Assembly (NCBI GenBank): GCA_009392815.1
Contig: VFFS01000045.1
Coordinates: 1 to 64,000, forward strand
Source of the DNA: SAR202 cluster bacterium
GTDB lineage: Bacteria; Chloroflexota; Dehalococcoidia; Lucifugimonadales; UBA826
Direction of reading: 5' to 3'
Length of the DNA stretch: 64,000 nucleotides
Position 1 is the stretch's first letter. Each line of letters starts with the position of its first letter. The translations under genes and the position numbers were made by a program. Below the pieces are notes generated by a model. That model searched no databases and was not told the origin of the DNA. It saw nothing but the letters and a program-made list of their open reading frames with translations. Of the stretch, positions 18,254-28,504 are shown piece by piece.

Positions 18254-18653
18254 CACTTTTAGCATTGGATCTCAGAACACCAAATGCAAGTGACAACCAA
18301 CCAAGTATGAGGCTAACACCACCTATGGGGGCTAATGCACCTAATATACCGAACTTGGTAATCGATAAAAAATAGAGACTGCCACAAAATATCGCTAACC
18401 CAAATAGCAACAACCAGAGAGATGCAGACAGAAAAAAGTTTAGCGTCATTCGTTCAATAACAACCGCTCCGATGATAAGTCCCAATGAGTGAAGCATGTG
18501 GAATCGTACCGCTGTTGAGTATGTATCGGTATAGTCTCTATCTATTACAGATTCTAGCCAGTGCGATCCTGCGGCACCAAGTACCACTGATATAGCCGCA
18601 GACAGGGCACCCACAATTATCCAATTACGCAATTTGCCATTCATAGAAAACAC
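18246..18653 (-). CDS. DUF423 (YgdD-like) membrane protein
   Basis: A 135-residue inner-membrane protein with four predicted hydrophobic helices. The diagnostic N-terminal helix ends in GAAGSHWLE, followed by YxTAVRFHMLHSLGLI in the second helix and GSLYFLS with ALAPIGGVSLILGWLSLAF at the end. The family is widespread and has no proven function. It is convergent with the DUF6282 gene. Confidence 0.88.
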   Translation of the reverse strand: MFSMNGKLRNWIIVGALSAAISVVLGAAGSHWLESVIDRDYTDTYSTAVRFHMLHSLGLIIGAVVIERMTLNFFLSASLWLLLFGLAIFCGSLYFLSITKFGILGALAPIGGVSLILGWLSLAFGVLRSNAKSAS

Positions 18654-18771
18654 ATAATAACACCCAGAAATAGGAACCTTTAAATAACTTCTCTACGAAT
18701 AAAAATATGTTAGATTGCTCATCTCGTTATAGAATCGATGAAAATTCGCACCACCCTCCTAGGAGTTATCT

Positions 18772-19752
18772 ATGACAAAAATGCCCGCAGCTATAGCAAC
18801 CGGATTAGGGAAATGGAATTGCGAAGAAATAAATGTACCATCGGTAGAAAGTGGGAAAGTATTAGTCAAAACTAACTTAGCATCGATTTGTGGTAGCGAC
18901 TTACACATCACATATATGGGCTGGAATGTATCGGAGTTTCCTTTGCCTCACGGATACCCAGGACATGAGGGAATAGGGTTGGTCGTGGACGGATCCGATA
19001 CGGGATATCATGCAGGGGAACTAGTACTCACAGTTCCCAATATTTGGCAATCCAAATGTTTCGCGGGATACCAGCTTATAGACCCACAGTTTTTACTCAG
19101 ACTTCCCTCTGGTATACCGGAATCTCATCTTTTAATGGCACAACAGTTGGGTACAGTAGTATTCGGCTGTAGGCGTCTGCCATCACTAGTAGGAAAAACC
19201 GTCGCAGTAATTGGACAAGGATCCGTCGGATTATTCCATGATTTTATGCTTAGAAAAATGGGTGCCCACAAAATCATAGGAATAGAGCCGGTCCCAGAAA
19301 GACTCAATGCAGGAAAAAACTTAGGCATTGACCACGCAATAGATGTTACTGGGGAAAAAGCCACAGAAGCTGTTATGGATCTGACAGATGGTGAAGGAGC
19401 CGATCTTGTTGTTGAAGCAGTCGGCAGTGTTGAAACATTTAATCAGACGCTTCAAATCGTAAAACTATTTGGCCAAGTAGTCGCATTCGGACTACCACCA
19501 TCACCTGAAAAAATACTCTTCGACTGGGACACTTTCTTCAGAAAATGTGTTCGGATGCACACGATATTCAGGGGTCAAGATGAGCCAGGTTTACCTGCCT
19601 TTCATCTTGCTGTTGACTACATTGCGAAAGGCGAAATAGACATGGCACCTTTTGTTACTCACCAGTTTCCAATATGGGATGTACAAGAAGCATTTGATCT
19701 TGCAGACGCTAGAGAAGATGGAGCCTTAAAAGTTTCTCTAACCTTTGACTAA
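18772..19752 (+). CDS. zinc-type medium-chain alcohol dehydrogenase family protein
   Basis: A 326-residue MDR oxidoreductase. Catalytic zinc ligands are visible as Cys40 in ICGSDLH and His65-Glu66 in PGHEG. The Rossmann motif is VAVIGQGSVGLF near residue 145. The four-cysteine structural-zinc loop is absent, which accounts for the short length and resembles sorbitol- or threonine-dehydrogenase-like subfamilies that lack it. GGAG lies 7 bases before ATG. The substrate is unknown. Confidence 0.83.
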   Translation: MTKMPAAIATGLGKWNCEEINVPSVESGKVLVKTNLASICGSDLHITYMGWNVSEFPLPHGYPGHEGIGLVVDGSDTGYHAGELVLTVPNIWQSKCFAGYQLIDPQFLLRLPSGIPESHLLMAQQLGTVVFGCRRLPSLVGKTVAVIGQGSVGLFHDFMLRKMGAHKIIGIEPVPERLNAGKNLGIDHAIDVTGEKATEAVMDLTDGEGADLVVEAVGSVETFNQTLQIVKLFGQVVAFGLPPSPEKILFDWDTFFRKCVRMHTIFRGQDEPGLPAFHLAVDYIAKGEIDMAPFVTHQFPIWDVQEAFDLADAREDGALKVSLTFD

Positions 19753-19762
19753 TAGAAAGATT

Positions 19763-20200
19763 CTACTCTTGGTACCTTGGATGCCACCCTGGCCCTGCCC
19801 AGTTGCTAACAGACCTGGGATTTAGCTTAATCAACACCCGTGGCATATGTTTTGTATCTTCATAATACTGGTGACCTAAATCTGAGCCCATATACCTGTG
19901 AGCCCAGTGCTCCCAATCCCCAGTCCACTCATCATCAATTATCTCGGCATCTGCTTCGATAATAACTCTAGTGTAGGGAGAATCAGGAGTATCTATACAA
20001 GCCGACACCTTATTGTTTGCACGAATATGCGCTACCCATCTAGCTTTTCCTCTTCCCGCTACAAAAAAAGCCCCTTTCTCATAGCTATACCAGAGTGGGT
20101 TGACACATGGATATCCTTCCCCCGTTATGGTCCCAAGCTTCAAAATAAGGGCATCTCTGGATAGAAACTGCTCTAATTCACTCTTATTAAGCCTTGGCAT
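19763..20200 (-). CDS. pyridoxamine 5-phosphate oxidase-like flavin-binding protein
   Basis: A 145-residue split-barrel protein. The typical segments are LGTITGEGYPCVNPLWYSYEKG, FFVAGRGKARWVAHIRANNKVSACID (the cofactor phosphate site) and VIIEADAEII. Such proteins bind FMN, F420 or heme. The C-terminal WAGPGWHPRY is seen in stand-alone PPOX-class enzymes of unknown substrate. AGGAGG lies 6 bases before ATG. Confidence 0.8.
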   Translation of the reverse strand: MPRLNKSELEQFLSRDALILKLGTITGEGYPCVNPLWYSYEKGAFFVAGRGKARWVAHIRANNKVSACIDTPDSPYTRVIIEADAEIIDDEWTGDWEHWAHRYMGSDLGHQYYEDTKHMPRVLIKLNPRSVSNWAGPGWHPRYQE

Positions 20201-20375
20201 AGGAGCCTCCTAAGATAAATAGCCTCTTCGCATGTACGATTTTGTCAGAAATAGGGTATACATTACTAGGGTACAACTCGCTAACTTTGTTTGAACTCCA
20301 CATCCGAAACGTAACGTATAATCCTGTAACTTCAATCAACAAGAAGATTCCATAGAATATTGGGAGGTTCTGGGT

Positions 20376-21725
20376 ATGACAGAAATACATTCCATGACGA
20401 TTGCTCAACTATCCACGCAGCTCCAAGAGAAACGGATTTCTGCTGAAGAACTAACTAGAGCTTTTTTGGATCGATCCAAAATACTGGATGAGAAGCTAAA
20501 TATATGGGTCACACTCGATCCTGAAATCGCCATAGCGCAAGCTAGAAAATGTGACGAACAGATAGCTAAGAAAAAATTCAAGAGTTCTCTTCTTGGAATT
20601 CCAATAGCTGTCAAAGATATCTATTTCACGGAAGACATGAAAACAACATGTTGCTCCCCAATATTTGAAGATTTTTCGTCTGGGTATGATGCTGAACCGG
20701 TAAGACTTTTAAGAGAATCCGGCTCAGTGATTATGGGAAAAACTGTTACCACCCAGTTCGCTTGCGGAGATCCTCCACCTACGAAGAACCCCTGGAATGT
20801 TCAAAGAACCCCCGGAGGGTCCAGCAGCGGTTCGGCAGCAGGTCTAGCAGCAGGTTTATTTCCAGCCTCATTAGGTTCTCAAACAGCGGGTTCTGTACTC
20901 AGACCAGCAGCCTATAACGGGGTTGTTGGTTTCAAACCAACACATGGTTTGGTTAGCCGATATGGGGTCTATCCAGTAGCCTTGTCTCTCGATACCATGG
21001 GCTGGTTTACAAAGAATGTCTCAGATGCCGCAACTCTACTCCAATGCATGGCTGGATATGACGTAAGAGACGAAGGTTCTAAACCATCCGATATTCCTAA
21101 CTACTCCAATGCAGAGTCAGCAAAAACAGCTCCAACAATAGGTTTGGTAGATCAATATTATTTCGAGGACGCGGATCCCGGAACCGTCTCCAAAATTAAT
21201 GAACTTGCCGACAAGCTTTCTAATGCAGGAGCCAAAATCGAGTCGGCGGCTATTGGTATAAATTTCAGAGAGGTATTGGACCAACACAGGATAATTATGA
21301 CGTCAGAAGGGAGCCATACGCATAGTAAAAATTTCCTTCAACGACCTGAAGACTACGCTCCCGAAGTGAAGGCTGTGATAGAAACCGGACTTGCAACTAG
21401 TGCAGCAACCTACCTTGAGGCGCTATCGACTCAACGAAAATTAACTTCCGAAGTACAGAAAACCCTAAACTCATTCGATGTACTTATTGCACCAACCGCT
21501 ATATCTGGTGCTCCTACCCCTGAAACCACCGGGCAACCTGTTTTCCAAGCGCCATGGACAATGGCAGGAGTCCCAGCAATTAACCTTCCATACGCTTTGG
21601 ATTCAGATGGGTTGCCATTAGGGGTCCAAATTATTGGTAGCCACTTTCAAGAATATAGTCTACTTTCGAACGCATCTTGGTTAGAAGAGGTCATTGGATT
21701 CGCAGAGACGCCCAAATTAGCCTAG
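20376..21725 (+). CDS. amidase-signature family hydrolase
   Basis: A 449-residue amidase. The Ser-cisSer-Lys triad is visible: Lys80 in IAVKD, the cis-serine around 150 in PGGSSSGSAAG, and the nucleophile Ser173 in GSQTAGSVLRPA. The C-terminal PAINLPYALDSDGLPLGVQIIG is typical. It resembles GatA, but no gatB or gatC is adjacent, so it is more likely a catabolic amidase. GGGAGG precedes the ATG. The MFS gene that follows after 49 bases could import its substrate. Confidence 0.88.
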   Translation: MTEIHSMTIAQLSTQLQEKRISAEELTRAFLDRSKILDEKLNIWVTLDPEIAIAQARKCDEQIAKKKFKSSLLGIPIAVKDIYFTEDMKTTCCSPIFEDFSSGYDAEPVRLLRESGSVIMGKTVTTQFACGDPPPTKNPWNVQRTPGGSSSGSAAGLAAGLFPASLGSQTAGSVLRPAAYNGVVGFKPTHGLVSRYGVYPVALSLDTMGWFTKNVSDAATLLQCMAGYDVRDEGSKPSDIPNYSNAESAKTAPTIGLVDQYYFEDADPGTVSKINELADKLSNAGAKIESAAIGINFREVLDQHRIIMTSEGSHTHSKNFLQRPEDYAPEVKAVIETGLATSAATYLEALSTQRKLTSEVQKTLNSFDVLIAPTAISGAPTPETTGQPVFQAPWTMAGVPAINLPYALDSDGLPLGVQIIGSHFQEYSLLSNASWLEEVIGFAETPKLA

Positions 21726-21774
21726 AAACAAACCTTTTTCGTTGAAAGCCTAAACATAAGGAAAAATTAGCATC

Positions 21775-23076
21775 TTGAGAAAATTTGATGCGGCTCTCGT
21801 AATGATCTGCAGTCGCTGGTTTTTTTTCGGATGGTTGATAGTGCTTGTTTCATTCACATCCAGCATGATAAATGCAGGAACAGGAAGTTACGCACTAGGG
21901 TTTTTTATTGTCCCAATGGGAGACGAACTAGGAATTTCTCGCCTCCAATTTTCCTTTATTCCACTTTTCAAGTTACTAACTATCCCAATATTGCCGCTCC
22001 TCGGCGTATTAGTCGACAAGAAAAACGGGGCTAGGATTCTCGTCGCTGTTGGAAGCCTGATTGGTGGGATAGCGTTGGCAGCCACATCCCTCGTAGAAAA
22101 CATATGGCAGTTTTACATAACTTACGGCGTCCTGTACGGATTAGGTACGGCCGCAATGGGGAGCCAACTTGTCGGCCCTTCTCTTATATCAAAATGGTTC
22201 GTTCAAAAACGTGGACGAGCAATGGCAATAGGAACGATGGGTATATCTGCAGGGGGAGTAATAATAGCTCCTATAGCGGGGCTTACTATTTCAGCAATGG
22301 ATTGGAGATCAGGCTGGTTGGCGTTGAGCATAGTCACAATAGTAGCAATAGTGCCCCCAGCAATTCTATTCATACGCCGAGCCCCAGAAGATATTGATTT
22401 ATTACCAGACGGAGGAACATTAGCCACCGAGGAACATCATATCTCCTATGAACCCGAGGTAATATCCTGGACGCTTATTCAATCTCTAAAAAGTAGAACA
22501 TTTTGGATATTTTCACTCATCCAGGCGCTCGGTATATGTGGATTAGTTCCAGTCCTGTTCCATGAAATAGCCTATATTCAAGATAAAGGTTTTCAGACTG
22601 AATATGCCACTATCGTCGCTTGGACTTTGGCTCTATCAGCGTTGATTAGCAAACTCCCATTTGGATTTCTATCTGAAAGAATGGATGTTAGGAAAGTACT
22701 GGCACTCTGCCTGATACCTGCTGGAATATCAACATTCCTTATAATCCCGGCCACATCTCTGTTTACTCTGCTACTTTGGGGAATAATTCACGGATTTTTT
22801 ATGGGAGGTTTTCCGACCATTATGGGGGTTGCTTTGCCCACCTATTTTGGGAGACAACATATGGGAAGTATCAGGGGAGTAATATCACCAATAATTATTG
22901 TTGTCTCCTCATTTAGCCCTCTTCTAGGAGGAATACTATGGAATGATGACTCCAGTTACAAATCAGCATTTGTACTGTTTGGCACGACCTGGATCATAGG
23001 TGGGTTACTTCCACTAGCATTGGGAAAACCTAAACCCCCTGACATCCAGAATTCCGATATTAGGATTGGTTTATAA
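21775..23076 (+). CDS. MFS transporter, monocarboxylate/oxalate-formate antiporter-like
   Basis: A 433-residue permease with 12 predicted helices and the basic MFS loop between helices 2 and 3 (LGVLVDKKNGARILV). WFVQKRGRAMAIGTMGISAGG after helix 4 resembles the oxalate:formate antiporter and monocarboxylate group, which suggests an organic anion as substrate. The start is TTG 21775, with AGGAAA about 11 bases upstream. It lies between the amidase and the Fe-S oxidoreductase on the same strand. Confidence 0.85.
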   Translation: MRKFDAALVMICSRWFFFGWLIVLVSFTSSMINAGTGSYALGFFIVPMGDELGISRLQFSFIPLFKLLTIPILPLLGVLVDKKNGARILVAVGSLIGGIALAATSLVENIWQFYITYGVLYGLGTAAMGSQLVGPSLISKWFVQKRGRAMAIGTMGISAGGVIIAPIAGLTISAMDWRSGWLALSIVTIVAIVPPAILFIRRAPEDIDLLPDGGTLATEEHHISYEPEVISWTLIQSLKSRTFWIFSLIQALGICGLVPVLFHEIAYIQDKGFQTEYATIVAWTLALSALISKLPFGFLSERMDVRKVLALCLIPAGISTFLIIPATSLFTLLLWGIIHGFFMGGFPTIMGVALPTYFGRQHMGSIRGVISPIIIVVSSFSPLLGGILWNDDSSYKSAFVLFGTTWIIGGLLPLALGKPKPPDIQNSDIRIGL

Positions 23077-23138
23077 ATGTGGTGTTATTAATCATACTGG
23101 TGATAGCATTCTAAGGATAATTCAGGAGGATAATCCCA

Positions 23139-25154
23139 ATGGTTCCACCAGGAGAATTTCTAGGTATAGTTCCGTCTTGGATAGTTGTTTACTTATCCAC
23201 ATTGATTTGCTTTGGCGTGGCAACTGCAATCCTTTACATAAGAATGTTCAAACCTATTCTTTCTGGAAAACCATCAGGAAGACTCGACCAACTTCCCAAG
23301 CGCATCATAGGATCCATTCCTTATATTCTTGGGCAAAAGAAAGTCCTCCAGAGTACGGACGTAGCCCGCGATCGAGCGGGGATCGCACACGCGATTATTT
23401 TCTGGGGATTTTTGTCCTTCTCTCTTAGCTACCTTATTTTCATATATGGTGACTCAATCAATAATCAATTTTCTACTTCCTTGCTAACTGAAACAGGTAT
23501 TAAGATTTTTGGGGCATATCTCGATATTCTTTCTTTATCTCTCTTAGCCGTCATTTTGCTCGCAGTGCTACGAAGATGGGTTTTTACAGCTAACCGATTG
23601 CGATTTGATCTCACTCAAAAAAGTGAGGCCGCGATCATATTGGCACTCATAGCACTGCTCATGATAACAACCATTCTCGCCGAGGCATTTTACGTTGTCG
23701 CAGCAAATACACACTCTCACTCATTCGTTGGCAATATCCTGGGAGACTGGCTGACTAATATCGGGATTACAGATTCTTCAGCCACTTACATCTATGAAAC
23801 CAGTTGGTGGATACACTTGGCCATAATTCTAGGCTTTTCCGTGTACATACCTATTTCTAAACACGTTCATCTTGTCGGAGCACCAATCGCATTTGTCACT
23901 AGACAACTAGAGGCAAAAGGAACTTTAACCACAATCACAGATTTTGAGGAAGCAGAATCGTTCGGCGCCTCTCGTATGAAAGATTTCAACCAGAAGCAGT
24001 TACTTGATGCGTTCGCATGCGCTGTTTGCGGTAGATGTACAGACGTTTGTCCAGCAAACCTGACCGGAAAAATGCTATCACCCATGCACATAGTTCAAGG
24101 TATGAGATACCACATAGCTGATGCAACTTCAGCTGAATCCGAAGCCGAGATACCTAGTGTTATTGGATCTCGAATAGAAAAGGAAGCTGTTTGGGACTGT
24201 CTAACCTGTGGAGCTTGCACCGAAGTATGCCCTGTGGGAAACGAACCTTTTCACCCTCTTATAGACATTCGAAGATACATGGTTATGGAGGAGCCAGACA
24301 TACCAGAAGGGGCCCAAGGTGCATTACTCAATTTAGAACAACGAGGACATCCATGGAGCGGGACTACCTTCACCCGTGAAAGTTGGTATGAAGGCCTGGA
24401 TGTTCAGACATTCAGCGAGAATCCCGAGGCCGAATATTTGCTTTGGGTTGGATGCACAAACGCTCTCGAACAACGCAGCCAGAGCATCCCTCGGGCAATG
24501 GTGGGCATTCTTAATAGGGCCAAAGTAAACTTCGCCATTCTAGGCCCTGAGGAGACATGTACAGGGGACCCCGCCAGAAGAATGGGTAACGAATACCTAT
24601 ACCAAATGCTAGCGATGCAAAATATAGAAACTTTCAATCGCTATGGAATAAAAAAGATTCTTACGAGTTGCCCCCATTGTTTCAATAACATTAAAAATGA
24701 GTACCCTCACCTTGGAGGCAGTTTTGAAGTCCTTCATTACAGCGAACTAATTTCTGACCTAATACAGCAGGAGATCATAAAACCCATCGTCGAAATAGAT
24801 ACTAAATTGGCATACCACGACTCCTGCTACCTCGGGAGACAAAATGGAATTTATGATGCCCCAAGAAATGTAGCGAAATCCATCCCAGGACTTGAATTAA
24901 TTGAGATGGAAAAATGTAGAGGAAACGGATTTTGTTGCGGAGCAGGAGGGGGACATATGTGGTTTGAAGAAGGAGGGTCAGAGCGAGTAAATCACGCTCG
25001 GACGGACCAATTCCTTGAAACCAATGCTGACACTGTCGGTGTATCCTGTCCCTTCTGTATGCAAATGATGGAAGAGGGGGTCGAATCCAAAGGTGTATCA
25101 GACTCGAGGAAGGTAAAAGATCTGGTTGAGTTGCTAGAGGAAAGCCTTGGGTGA
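23139..25154 (+). CDS. membrane-anchored HdrD/DUF224-type iron-sulfur oxidoreductase
   Basis: A 671-residue protein with three parts: an N-terminal membrane domain of about six helices (residues 10-255) like the heme b subunit DsrM/NarI; a ferredoxin domain with two 4Fe-4S sets (Cys294, 297, 300, 304 and Cys354, 357, 360, 364); and two CCG-type domains (Cys511/514, then Cys563, 593, 599, 600 in FCCGAGGG). This is the architecture of the membrane-bound EtfAB:menaquinone oxidoreductase (EMO/DUF224) described in anaerobes and of related proteins. The likely role is passing electrons from a flavoprotein or thiol donor to quinone. AGGAGG precedes the ATG. No etfAB lies in the window. Confidence 0.82.
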   Translation: MVPPGEFLGIVPSWIVVYLSTLICFGVATAILYIRMFKPILSGKPSGRLDQLPKRIIGSIPYILGQKKVLQSTDVARDRAGIAHAIIFWGFLSFSLSYLIFIYGDSINNQFSTSLLTETGIKIFGAYLDILSLSLLAVILLAVLRRWVFTANRLRFDLTQKSEAAIILALIALLMITTILAEAFYVVAANTHSHSFVGNILGDWLTNIGITDSSATYIYETSWWIHLAIILGFSVYIPISKHVHLVGAPIAFVTRQLEAKGTLTTITDFEEAESFGASRMKDFNQKQLLDAFACAVCGRCTDVCPANLTGKMLSPMHIVQGMRYHIADATSAESEAEIPSVIGSRIEKEAVWDCLTCGACTEVCPVGNEPFHPLIDIRRYMVMEEPDIPEGAQGALLNLEQRGHPWSGTTFTRESWYEGLDVQTFSENPEAEYLLWVGCTNALEQRSQSIPRAMVGILNRAKVNFAILGPEETCTGDPARRMGNEYLYQMLAMQNIETFNRYGIKKILTSCPHCFNNIKNEYPHLGGSFEVLHYSELISDLIQQEIIKPIVEIDTKLAYHDSCYLGRQNGIYDAPRNVAKSIPGLELIEMEKCRGNGFCCGAGGGHMWFEEGGSERVNHARTDQFLETNADTVGVSCPFCMQMMEEGVESKGVSDSRKVKDLVELLEESLG

Positions 25155-25198
25155 CTGCAAAACCCGAACATAACAGAGGATGTTTAATTACTCATATC

Positions 25199-25663
25199 TT
25201 ATTCTGATTCCGATAAAGCAACGTACTTTGAAGGGCATTTCACGATAACATTTTGGCTGTCAAATTCTTTCTCTGTGTGATGTACACCCTCAAGTATAAT
25301 TTCAGAATGTTCATTGAAGAATAGATCAGGTAATACACCGTTGTGCTTAGCATCCATAACATATTCCCCATCTGTAAGCGAAAAATGGGCAACAGTCGAG
25401 CCTTCTGATCTATGAAATGAATCTGGAACAAGCTTTCCGCTTACCCGAACTATACGTCCTTCCTGTGTGGATGCCTCACGATTTATTTCTCCCACCGTGT
25501 AGTAATAAACCGTAGCACTTTGAAATGCCATAAAAGCAAAATAAGTAAGCGAACTGATAAGCACTATAGCCGCTATCAGAAACTTACCGCGGTTGGCAGT
25601 CAGGAGACCTTGATTACCTGACGTTGAAGAATCTAGGTTTCCTTCTACGTTTTCCTGATCCAC
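25199..25663 (-). CDS. ccmE: heme chaperone CcmE, CxxxY variant
   Basis: A 154-residue periplasmic heme chaperone anchored by one helix (residues 28-48), followed by the OB-fold (YYYTVGEI, RIVRVSGKLV, FSLTDGEYVMDAKHNGVLPDLF). In standard CcmE the heme-binding residue is histidine in HxxxY; here the motif is CPSKY, with Cys143 and Tyr147. The CxxxY form is known from archaea and Desulfovibrio, where it occurs in Ccm systems lacking CcmH. The gene is last in a ccmC-ccmD-ccmE cluster. Confidence 0.9.
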   Translation of the reverse strand: MDQENVEGNLDSSTSGNQGLLTANRGKFLIAAIVLISSLTYFAFMAFQSATVYYYTVGEINREASTQEGRIVRVSGKLVPDSFHRSEGSTVAHFSLTDGEYVMDAKHNGVLPDLFFNEHSEIILEGVHHTEKEFDSQNVIVKCPSKYVALSESE

Positions 25664-25682
25664 CCTAATCTGACTCCTAAAA

Positions 25683-25988
25683 TTATTTTTGTGAATTCAC
25701 AACTATGGATCTTCTCAGTTCTTCTACCTCTCGCTTCATTTCAGATAACCTTTTGGAAAGAAAAAATATATAGGCAAAAAACGCCAGCCAAGTTATAAAA
25801 AAAACGGCGAATAGGAATCTGAGATTATCCTGAGGTCCGTCCGACCCAGGCGAAGATGAAGCAACAGGATCTGCGGCAAATAAGTCCATACCAGTCATGC
25901 CTTTGCAAATGAAAAGGAACGCCACCAATACTAATGGGGCCCCAAAAAACTTGTTAATTCGATACAGAAGCATATTGATAAACCTCAT
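25683..25988 (-). CDS. CcmD-like small membrane protein
   Basis: A 101-residue protein with an N-terminal hydrophobic segment (residues 13-38, possibly a signal peptide) and a second helix (residues 58-77) followed by the charged coiled-coil SKRLSEMKREVEELRRS. That helix-plus-basic-tail layout and the position between ccmC and ccmE fit CcmD, which helps release holo-CcmE, although CcmD is usually shorter. The frame overlaps the end of ccmC by 35 bases; a start at 25973 would reduce this. Confidence 0.65.
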   Translation of the reverse strand: MRFINMLLYRINKFFGAPLVLVAFLFICKGMTGMDLFAADPVASSSPGSDGPQDNLRFLFAVFFITWLAFFAYIFFLSKRLSEMKREVEELRRSIVVNSQK

Positions 25989-26643
25989 CGAGGGTATCCT
26001 CTACCCTCCTAATACGAACTCTCTCACATAATAAATATACGTAAAACAACGTGAAGGCTATAAGGGCAACAACAAATGTCAAAAGCATGTCTGAGTCAAG
26101 ACTCGATTCAGCTAGCGGTCCTATATTCAAATCAGGATGGGCGGTTCTCCACCATATCGATGCCAGATATATCAACGGTGCATCAATCGCACCTAACAGT
26201 GCCACCACCGAGGCATAACGCCTCCCCTGAGAACCACTAGGTGAATAGGCCCTAACCATCAAGTAGCCAACATAAATAAACCACAAAATAAGAGTTGTGG
26301 TGAGTTTAGGGTCCCAAGACCACCAAACACCCCATACAGGCTTAGCCCATATAGCTCCGGTTACCAATATCAACGTTGCGAATATGACACCCAATTCAGC
26401 TGCCGAATATGCCAAAGCGTCCCATTTATCATTTCCCGAAATTAAATGAACAACGCTAGCAACGCCGACAAGTATTATTGACACCATTCCAATCCACGCT
26501 AAAGGAACATGAAAATAAAAAATCCTCTGGGAAACACCAAGGTTCTGTTCTGTAGGCACCCAGATAAATATTAAATAAATTGTGCTGAGCATTAAGATCG
26601 CACTAATAGTGAAAAGTGAAGTTCTAATTAACAGCGAACACAT
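25954..26643 (-). CDS. ccmC: heme exporter/ligase CcmC
   Basis: A 229-residue, six-helix protein that presents heme to CcmE. The tryptophan-rich WWD motif is at residues 104-111 (WGVWWSWD), flanked by His45 in YFHVPLAW and a second histidine in WWRTAHPDL, the usual external heme ligands. It leads the ccmC-ccmD-ccmE group. No ccmA, ccmB or ccmF is within the window, so the rest of the pathway must lie elsewhere. The 169 bases before ilvD show no clear element. Confidence 0.92.
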   Translation of the reverse strand: MCSLLIRTSLFTISAILMLSTIYLIFIWVPTEQNLGVSQRIFYFHVPLAWIGMVSIILVGVASVVHLISGNDKWDALAYSAAELGVIFATLILVTGAIWAKPVWGVWWSWDPKLTTTLILWFIYVGYLMVRAYSPSGSQGRRYASVVALLGAIDAPLIYLASIWWRTAHPDLNIGPLAESSLDSDMLLTFVVALIAFTLFYVYLLCERVRIRRVEDTLDEVYQYASVSN

Positions 26644-26812
26644 CTCCTAAATGCCAAGGTATCGTACAATCAACAACTCTTTAGATTATTCAGGCTAAAA
26701 TGGTACCACCGGAACAGACCTCAGGTCACACCATGGACGAGCAAGCTAACCATGCATGGCTAGGACAAAGCGAAGAGTTATATTCTGTTAAAGAAAATCA
26801 AATGGATTCTAT

Positions 26813-28504
26813 CTAGCTTGTTACTGCTCCAACCGATGCCGAAGACACAAGCTTTGCATACTTGGCTAAGACACCTCTCTCATAATTAGACTTTCTGGGT
26901 TGCCACTTCTGTCTTCTAGACTCAAGTTCCTCATCAGAAATATTCACGTTAAGCTGACGAGAACCTACATCCATTGATATAGTATCGCCCTCTTCTATCA
27001 AACCGATCGGTCCACCGACTGCGGCCTCAGGAGCTACATGCCCTATCATAGGACCACGAGTAGCTCCGGAAAATCTGCCGTCAGTGATAAGAAGCGTTGA
27101 TTCCCCTAACCCTGCCCCCATGATCGCACCTGTAACAGCCAGCATTTCCTGCATCCCAGGGCCGCCTTTTGGACCCTCGTACCGAATTACTAACACATCA
27201 CCATGATCTATTTCACCATTAGTTACTGCCTCAAAAGCAGCACGTTCGCCATCATAAACCTTGGCTGGACCCTCATGCTCATGGTGGTCAGTCCCTGTAA
27301 CCTTCATTACAGCCCCTTCCGGGGCAAGATTACCCTTTAATATCGCTAAGCCACCTGTAGAACTTTTAGCATTGGAAACTGAGTAAATAACCTTTTCGTC
27401 AGGTTTTGTAGTAACCCCTTCTAAGTTCTCACCAATAGTCTTGCCATTTATAGTAACCGCATCACCATGTAAAAGACCTGCATCTAAGAGCTCTTTAAGA
27501 ACGACCTGAACTCCACCCGATCGATCTACATCTGACATCACATACTTACCACCAGGTCTCAAATCAGTTAGATAGGGTGTTTCAAGACTAAGTCTGTCAA
27601 AATCCTCTATGGTCAAATCTACTTCCGCTTCTCTGGCCATGGCCAACAAATGCAACACCGCGTTAGTCGATCCTCCCATTGATAAAACCAAGCGAATAGC
27701 ATTTTCAAACGCGTCTTTGGTCATAATATCCCTAGGCTTTACACCCCGTTCTAGCATCGAATATATGTATTTACCTGCTTCATGGGCAACATCGAGGTTG
27801 CGATTGTCTACCGCAGGAATCGAAGCCGCACCCGGAATAGACATTCCCATAGCCTCTATTGCAGAAGCCATAGTGTTAGCAGTAAACATCCCAGAGCAAG
27901 CCCCTTCTCCAGGACATGCTGCCCTTTCCATATCCATGAGTTCATCAATACTTATTTGACATTTGGCGAAAGCTCCGACAGCTTCATACATGTCCTGTAT
28001 ATTTATATCCTGTCCAGCGTAGGATCCGGGGAGAATTGCACCCCCATAAACAAAAACTGACGGGATATTTAGTCTAGCCATCGACATCATTGCCCCCGGC
28101 ATATTCTTGTCACAAGCAGCCACAACGACCAAGCCGTCCATTCCCTCTGTAAAACAAACCGTTTCAATGGAGTCCGCAATAACCTCCCTGCTAACCAACG
28201 AACCTTTCATCCCCTCAGTCCCCATGGATATGCCGTCACTGATGGTGATAGTACCGAACATGAAAGGGACAGCTTGTGCGTCCCATAATCCTTCCTTAGC
28301 CCTCTCTGCTATCCGAGTCAAGTGCACGTTACATGGAGTAACATCGCTTGCGAGATTCGCAACGGCTACAAATGGTTTCTCCATATCATCATCGCCCAGC
28401 CCCACCGCCCTTAACATAGAGCGTGCCGGAGCACGATCAGGCCCAAGACTCACAATTCCAGATTTATGTTTTAGTAATGAAAGATCTTTTGTCTCAGTGG
28501 ACAT
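26813..28504 (-). CDS. ilvD: dihydroxy-acid dehydratase
   Basis: A 563-residue enzyme that dehydrates 2,3-dihydroxy acids in valine, isoleucine and leucine synthesis. The three cluster cysteines are visible: Cys58 in DVTPCNVH, Cys131 in CDKNMPG and Cys203 in [12 protein letters not shown]. The C-terminal domain has [22 protein letters not shown]. Length is normal. GGGGAG lies 6 bases before ATG. It is not in an ilvBNC operon here. Confidence 0.96.
   Translation of the reverse strand: MSTETKDLSLLKHKSGIVSLGPDRAPARSMLRAVGLGDDDMEKPFVAVANLASDVTPCNVHLTRIAERAKEGLWDAQAVPFMFGTITISDGISMGTEGMKGSLVSREVIADSIETVCFTEGMDGLVVVAACDKNMPGAMMSMARLNIPSVFVYGGAILPGSYAGQDINIQDMYEAVGAFAKCQISIDELMDMERAACPGEGACSGMFTANTMASAIEAMGMSIPGAASIPAVDNRNLDVAHEAGKYIYSMLERGVKPRDIMTKDAFENAIRLVLSMGGSTNAVLHLLAMAREAEVDLTIEDFDRLSLETPYLTDLRPGGKYVMSDVDRSGGVQVVLKELLDAGLLHGDAVTINGKTIGENLEGVTTKPDEKVIYSVSNAKSSTGGLAILKGNLAPEGAVMKVTGTDHHEHEGPAKVYDGERAAFEAVTNGEIDHGDVLVIRYEGPKGGPGMQEMLAVTGAIMGAGLGESTLLITDGRFSGATRGPMIGHVAPEAAVGGPIGLIEEGDTISMDVGSRQLNVNISDEELESRRQKWQPRKSNYERGVLAKYAKLVSSASVGAVTS

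Noticed and set aside
26700-26816. 38-residue plus-strand frame between ccmC and ilvD
   Set aside because: Very short, weak ribosome site, and it ends inside the ilvD stop region; nothing supports translation.
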